Source: Aradus depressus
Lineage: Eukaryota > Arthropoda > Insecta > Hemiptera > Aradidae
DNA: 64,000 nucleotides
Assembly: GCA_963662175.1 (NCBI GenBank)
Contig: OY759221.1
Location: 1,240,001-1,304,000, forward strand
Reading direction: 5' to 3'
Below the pieces are notes generated by a model. The model worked only from the letters and a program-made list of their open reading frames with translations, was not told where the DNA came from and ran no database searches. Each line of letters opens with the position of its first letter. Positions within the stretch are counted from its first letter, which is position 1. Shown in pieces: positions 58,565-64,000 of the stretch. A program made the translations under genes and the position numbers.

Positions 58565-58800
58565 ATGAGCATACCGCCGGATAAACGGCACAAGCGTGGA
58601 AGAATCAAGTCCCCTTTAGAGCCACTAACCTCGAACATCCAGCTTTTACCGAAATTTTTGATAATTTCCCGTATAGGCGAAGGGAGTTTGAGTAATATAT
58701 CACCATTTCTTGTGAATAAATCAATAGTAGGAGTCGCGGGGGATGTGAAAAATATAAAAAAACTTAGAGACGGTACGATTTTGGTTGAAACCCTAAATAG
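58565..58800 (+). pseudogene. Non-LTR retrotransposon ORF1 (gag-like RNA-binding) N-terminal fragment
   Basis: ORF1 proteins of Jockey-group LINEs bind the element RNA. The frame starts at an ATG after an AAACAAAAACAAA leader and shows a basic N-terminus (PPDKRHKRGRIKSP). It then has the typical ORF1 block LPKFLIISRIG, then LSNISPFLVNKSIVGVAGDV, then KNIKKLRDGTILVETLNS (ending near 58798). Beyond that the similarity stops: the zinc-knuckle half of ORF1 and any ORF2 are absent, and the frame runs into the 236-bp repeat region before stopping at about 58894. It is a recombined or deleted 5' fragment, unusual because LINE copies are normally 5'- rather than 3'-truncated. It may belong to a family related to, or different from, the RT copy at 3283-4841. 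Confidence 0.78.
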
Positions 58801-58889
58801 TAACAGTAGAGAATATATGGGGATTGTACCCCAGCCACATGTGGCACCAGTGTGGCCACTCATCTGTGACACCTTGACTCCCCCCACCC

Positions 58890-59360
58890 CCTGAGACTCC
58901 CCTGTGAGGCTCCCACTGCGCAACATCGATTACCATGGCTCGCGCAGCTCAACCTATGATGTACTTCCCCAGCTCAAACTATGATGTACTTCCCCAGGTC
59001 AACATATGAGCACCCTCACCTTCTGAGCCACCAATTTTATTTTTCTACATAGTGTATGGAGTCCATGACGTCACACCGTCATGTCCAGACCTGTACCACC
59101 CCTGTGTGGCACCCGTCTGAGGCTCCCCTGTGAGGCTCCCACCGCACAACATCTATTCCCATGGCTCGCGCAGCTCAACCTATGATGTACTTCCCCAGCT
59201 CAACCCCTGAGCACCCCCACCTTAGGACCCACCCTTTTTTTTCTATAAAGTGTATGGAGAAAATATCCATGACGTCACACCGACATGTCCAGACCTGCTT
59301 TTCCTAAGAGGTACTTCCCCAGCTCAACCTGTGAGCACCCGCACCTTCGGACCCACACAA
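58890..59360. repeat. 236-bp tandem repeat, 2 copies plus part of a third
   Basis: GAGGCTCCCACYGCRCAACATC recurs at about 58905 and 59141. Each unit continues with GGCTCGCGCAGCTCAACCTA, TGATGTACTTCCCCAGCTCA, TGAGCACCC and CATGACGTCACACCG. The partial third copy has GAGGTACTTCCCCAGCTCAA. Confidence 0.85.
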
Positions 59361-59497
59361 TCCTTTGATTTTTTTAAATTTAAATATTAGTAAATTATAA
59401 TAAGCATACTAGCGCTCCCAAGCGTCTAGAATGTAAATTAATATTTATATAAGAAGCTAGGTGCGGCTTCTTAATAAAAAAAAATAATAACTTGTAC

Positions 59498-59572
59498 TTA
59501 CGGTATCGAACCCATCTACTTTGACTTGAGAGGCCGATACGCTAACCACGCGACCATTGTGACATGGTTGCT
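59498..59572 (-). mobile_element. tRNA-like sequence (tRNA pseudogene or head of a second SINE)
   Basis: On the minus strand GTGGTTAGCGTATCGGCC (A-box region) and GGTTCGATACC (B box, 59512-59502) are spaced as in a tRNA. The acceptor ends do not pair convincingly, so a functional tRNA is unlikely. The sequence differs from the main SINE family. Confidence 0.5.
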
Positions 59573-59741
59573 GAAGGTGGTGATAATCTAGGTATATACT
59601 CCGGGGAGTATTAGCAGCACCAAGGTTCAGCGGTTTCTAGCCTTTTCACATATTTTGATCACCCCTCACCCCAAATTTCTTTCAAGTCATCCTTACTATA
59701 TATTTTTTTAATTCACATTACCCTCTCCTAATTTTCCGCGA

Positions 59742-59895
59742 TCGTATAGCAATGTGGTTCCACTGAGGTATGGAGGACGTATAGCAATGCGGTTTCTCTG
59801 AGGTATGGAGGTCGTATAGCAATGTGGTTCCTCTGAGGTATGAAGTAAGTAGTAATAACATAGTGGTTCCTCTGAGGTATGGAGTAAGTATAACA
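59742..59895. repeat. 35-bp tandem repeat, about 4 copies
   Basis: CGTATAGCAATGTGGTTCCW plus CTGAGGTATGGAG recurs at 59743, 59778 and 59813. Later units are rearranged (AGTAAGTA insertions). Confidence 0.9.
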
Positions 59896-59899
59896 ATGT

Positions 59900-62800
59900 A
59901 CCTCCCCAGCTACATCCTATGCATAGACAAAGTATAGTCCTTTCCCCTCCCCTTTCCCAGAAAATTCCTTGAGGGCGCTCAACTGGGTTGAATGAGACCT
60001 AACCAGAGAGCCCCCACTAGACCAAATTTTTTCATCCTTCTTAACCCAAAGAAGTTTCCGCTCTCCCCAACAACAGTCACTTCTTAGGAACATATCTTCT
60101 AATTTTTCATTGCTATCTAGTCTTACACACCACATCAATGGTGTTCTTTAAACCTTTTTTCTCTCAAGTTGGCGTAGCCAATTGCCCCTCCCAAAACTTT
60201 TACATCTCCCAGACCCCCTCATCACATTACAGAAGCCACTATGAGGTCAACCTATACTAGAGTTGTTCACTTTGAATCACATTCAATGTACCATCCCACA
60301 TCAACTCTTCACCCAATGTACCTCCCCAGCTCAACACTATAAAGTCATCTCTCTCTTGAATCACTTCCCCAGCTCTCTCCAACCACCCCATACAAATAGT
60401 AACATATATTTCTGACCAGGTATGCTCCACTCTCCAGTACTTTAGTAGACAAACGTATTGGAGAGAGGGGGCAGATCTAACTTATGAACTGGTCGAGCGA
60501 TGAGATTATGACATAAACGTTACCGATTACTGAACCCGAAGTCAGCCGTATTTAAGAATTCTTATCTACAGGAAGCATTTCCTGTTACATGGAATATGAA
60601 TTCTCCAGTTTATTTAAATTAAGCTAGTACGTCCCAGACCAAAATGTAGAGGGGGCTACCTAATATATTTGATATACTAATTCATCACATTGTCCTCTCC
60701 TAATTTTCAGCTCTCTACTTCCCCACATCAATTGTATACACTTCCTCTAAAATCTAAATTTTTATTACAATCCTACTTCCCCACAATAATTATTATAAAA
60801 TCATAATTCGTAAATCCTACTTCCCCAGATCAATTTTACTTCTCCTTCTAAACCTGAACAACCTCAATAGGAACCCTTACACTCCATCCAAAATATTTTT
60901 TCAAGACCGGCATACATTCACTTTTACTTCCTCATACTAATTCTCCGTCAACCCTCAGAACAGCGTCAAAGTCAGTCCATCTCAATTTTCTCACTTATAC
61001 TTCCCCACATAAATTAGATAATGTTTTACTCCAGCTTGTCTACACCCGAGCAATTTTCTTTAGATTTCATAATAGCAATTACTTTTAGCCTTAGCACCAT
61101 CCTTCTTTGCCCAACTCCTACAACCTCTCCCCTAGATCGTCTGACATTTTTTTCGGTCTATTCATACATTCTACGCCCACGAACCTTCCCCTATGAATCA
61201 GTCGTACTTACCCACCACAAATCACCTTCAATGTACATACCCACGCCAACACTTCCTTTAAAATCATAATTTCTCATTACAATCCTACTTCCACACATCA
61301 ATCATTCTAAAATCATAATCTTTAATTATAGTTCGACTTCCTCAGACCAATTGTACTTCTTCCACTACTACAGATCCGCCTACACCTAGTTCTCGGGTCT
61401 TTCTCATATTTTATACTTAACACATGAATTTTTTTAATTTTTTCTCGTTTTGTCCTAACCAATTTTCGACTCTCACCTCTAACCCTTCTACTCACACACT
61501 ATTCTGCTTCCACTACTACAGACCCACCCACACCACTACCCTAAGGATTTTCTTTAGATTTCGTCATAGTCTAATCGGTACTCTTAACCTTTTCCTTAGC
61601 ACCATCCTTCTTCACACGTTTTCTTCGCCCAACTCCCACAATCTCTCTAGACATGATTCGTTTAACATTTTTTCATCATAACCGGGTTTACCCATACATA
61701 CACCGGTATCATCCTACAGACCCATTCAACTTAGACTTTTTTATCCCTTAATTCTAGTCACCAATCTTTAGCATCATTACTCTACATACCAATTTCCTAG
61801 TACACATTAAAATGTTATTTTTGAATTAATGCCAGGGCGGTAACCTCCTTTGACCCTACTCAATATAAACTATCAACCCAAAAACAAAGTAAATAGGTAT
61901 TCCCTCCCAGCTAAATTCTCGTTCCCTCTCCTGTATAGTATACCTTAAGCTCTACAGTGAACCATCCCGACCCTAACACAATGTCTATCGCCTTATACAT
62001 ATTATTGTATTTATCATGGTAAGTTATATCACAAAACATTTTTCCTACAACTAACATTCAACAGTACCCAAATTAAGATCAGCACACTACTCTGGATGTA
62101 GAACACATTCCCGTACATACGACATTTTCATCATACCCATTAAGATACTTGAATCTACAACACACCTCTCCCTAGCTCTATAATACTCTTTAGGACTAGA
62201 TGTACCTTTTCCGCGGTCTCATGGAGACATTCTTCGATCAACATGTGGTATATTTAACTTAAATTATTTTACATGCTGCTTTTTGTATACCTTAATTTCA
62301 CTTGGACTGCTTTTCATCTCCAGCCATCGCTTGGGCTGCTTCTCGCCAACCTCTCTACATTCACCTCATACTGAAACATACTTTATGAGGGGTACATCTC
62401 TACCAATCCTCGGTTTTACTGGTTAAACACTTGTTTTCTCCTGCCACCAACAGTCTACAGTAATTGCTCTCATAGCCTTAGAGACCTCGCCCAATCCATA
62501 CCAATTTGCCGCTCTTCAATTCTACTTACCATACATTATACCGAGATAGGCTTCTACAAGTATAGACCACACCTCCGTCAACATTTGATTCAAACCACTT
62601 CTATCCCAATAAACCTTTCACTGAGACATACATACATACTAGCATACAACATCAGCCAAGGGATTTTCTTCAGAATTCATCATAACCTAACCGGCACTCT
62701 TAGCCTATTCTTTAACATGTACCAAAAAACCTCGTGATTCACACATTTCTTCAACCAACTTATACAACCTCATCGATATTCTTACTTCAAATCCTATGAT

Positions 62801-63570
62801 CCTAGCACCCCAGGTCTTCATTTACACCCTGTTTTATATGTATTTAAATATTTTCACATACCTAATCCGGCAATGACAACATCCACAGTTCTCGTCGATA
62901 TTTAGATTCGCATTTCCAATGTTACTTTAGCCTCACTATATTTTTCGACTAAAACCTAAAGTAGGAATACATTTCAGTTACATCGATAGCTTTAATTCAT
63001 ACTTCATCACCAACTTCCTACCACCAATAGACCTCACCTACTGTATTACGGACATCTCATCTAGGACTTCATACTCTTTCCTCTACAACCTATTACACAC
63101 ATACAACATTATATATACTAAAAACCTTTTCAGCCTATACGCATTTATTTAATTAATTAGCTTATTCCCTACCATCCTTTGACATCGCCCTAGTATGCAA
63201 CAATACCATTGTAAATGTTTCATTAGGTTTTACATTTCACATTTTCATATATATCACAGACCACAATCATTATTGAACCCTCCCTACTACTTCACTACCT
63301 ATGGATTCTGTCAATTAAACACGTACAGCACAGCCGAGTAATTCAGACCGACCTCACACCCTCATGTGCCCTTTGCATTTTCTAATACTCTTGTATACAA
63401 TACCCATAATTCCAACATCTTCCATTTATCATCTTCATACCTAACACCTATGATCTATTCTTTTCTTTAGAACCATTTATACCCTAAAACCCCTGCTTCA
63501 CACTTCACTCAACTCCCAGCACCACAACCTCTCCGAAATTTTTGTAATGTGTACTGCTGGGGAGCAGTAC
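59900..63570. repeat. G-poor, pyrimidine/A-rich tract with degenerate TACTTCCCCA motif
   Basis: By eye, lines in this interval contain only about 3-12 percent G but 20-30 percent C. TACTTCCCCA-type motifs recur, often followed by a CAATT-like phrase (for example 60719, 60773, 60816, 61002, 61287 with changes). A longer block, TTTTCTTTAGATTTC then CACCATCCTTCTT and CCCAACTCC, recurs in diverged form near 61061, 61548 and 62660, so the tract looks like an old, decayed repeat array. It ends at a hairpin GTACTGCT-GGGG-AGCAGTAC (63551-63570) related to the family-1 terminus. Frames at 61021-61269 and 61424-61681 are compositional. Confidence 0.6.
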
Positions 63571-64000
63571 ATCATAGTTCTCCAAAGACTTGTACTATCT
63601 TAACATAAATCATATATATCCATTTTCAACAGAATTACTAACATATATTTTACAAGATTAGATTCATAATCGTAAATCCCCGGTATTTTTCAGAGTTCTC
63701 AGAGTTATTTGACCCCAATTCGATGTCACAAGAAGCTTCAAAACAGTCTGTGTACTATTAGTTTTTCCTTGTGTATTTAATACAATAAATTCATGTATAT
63801 ACCTTACCGCCTCTGAAGCAGTCCTACACAAACTCCCCAATACTTGGTACATTCGGACCTGATTTCATGCTGGAAGTCTTATAAGAGTATATTAATACGT
63901 CTTCATACATCTGACAAACTACATTTTCATAACCATCAACATTCTCCCAACATATAAATTTCTTACCAGAACTTTCAAGAAGACCGGACCATATTCATTC
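63571..64000. other. No gene seen
   Basis: Composition returns toward normal (more G). One minus frame (63664-63852) is unrecognised. Confidence 0.4.

Noticed and set aside
61021..61681. Two plus-strand frames of 82-85 codons in the G-poor tract
   Set aside because: Ser/Thr/Pro/Phe-rich composition follows directly from the G-poor DNA; no domain.

Overview
The window looks like arthropod, most probably insect, genomic DNA. It is AT-rich and gene-poor and is crowded with tandem repeats and decayed transposable elements. The only host gene I can support is one exon of the homeobox gene Distal-less (Dll), on the minus strand at 18875-19172. It carries the conserved N-terminal Dll blocks and ends in a GTAAGT splice donor. 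No homeodomain exon was recognised at lower coordinates, so the first coding intron probably exceeds 18.8 kb. Positions above about 19.3 kb are then the 5' flank of Dll. Species cannot be decided from the sequence.

Layout. 1-18.9 kb: presumed Dll intron, holding 31-bp and 149-bp tandem repeats, a frameshifted Jockey-like LINE framed by inverted repeats (3.2-5.2 kb), two clear and one degenerate copy of a tRNA-derived SINE, a 50-bp array, a MITE-like element (13.0-13.4 kb) and a near-perfect 174-bp palindrome (16.0 kb). 18.9-19.7 kb: Dll exon and a CpG-rich upstream block. 20-30 kb: a 96-bp array, a (CTGT)n microsatellite, a 485-bp foldback element, a pogo/Tigger-type DNA transposon remnant with TA target duplication, then a 200-N assembly gap (30001-30200). 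30-40 kb: a 159/165-bp array, GC-richer patches with poly(C) runs, and several short arrays. 40.3-45.3 kb: 71 units of a 69-bp satellite in one unbroken register, followed by a decayed Gypsy-type pol fragment (45.7-46.4 kb). 46-58.5 kb: 32-, 65-, 21- and 26-bp arrays, more SINE copies, and a dispersed repeat family carrying a GGGGAAGTACATT motif. 58.5-64 kb: an isolated LINE ORF1 fragment, a 236-bp repeat, a tRNA-like sequence, and about 4.7 kb of strikingly G-poor plus strand with a degenerate TACTTCCCCA motif.

There is no operon-like or cooperating gene set. The Dll exon is under host developmental control; nearly everything else is selfish or repetitive DNA. Long reading frames in the 69-bp and 159-bp arrays exist because the period is a multiple of three. 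The items most worth following are the G-poor tract, the 69-bp satellite, a recurring CTGANGA...GAAA motif that resembles a hammerhead-ribozyme core, a set of perfect short hairpins, and the many 15-26 nt poly(G)/poly(C) runs. I found no convincing new protein-coding system.
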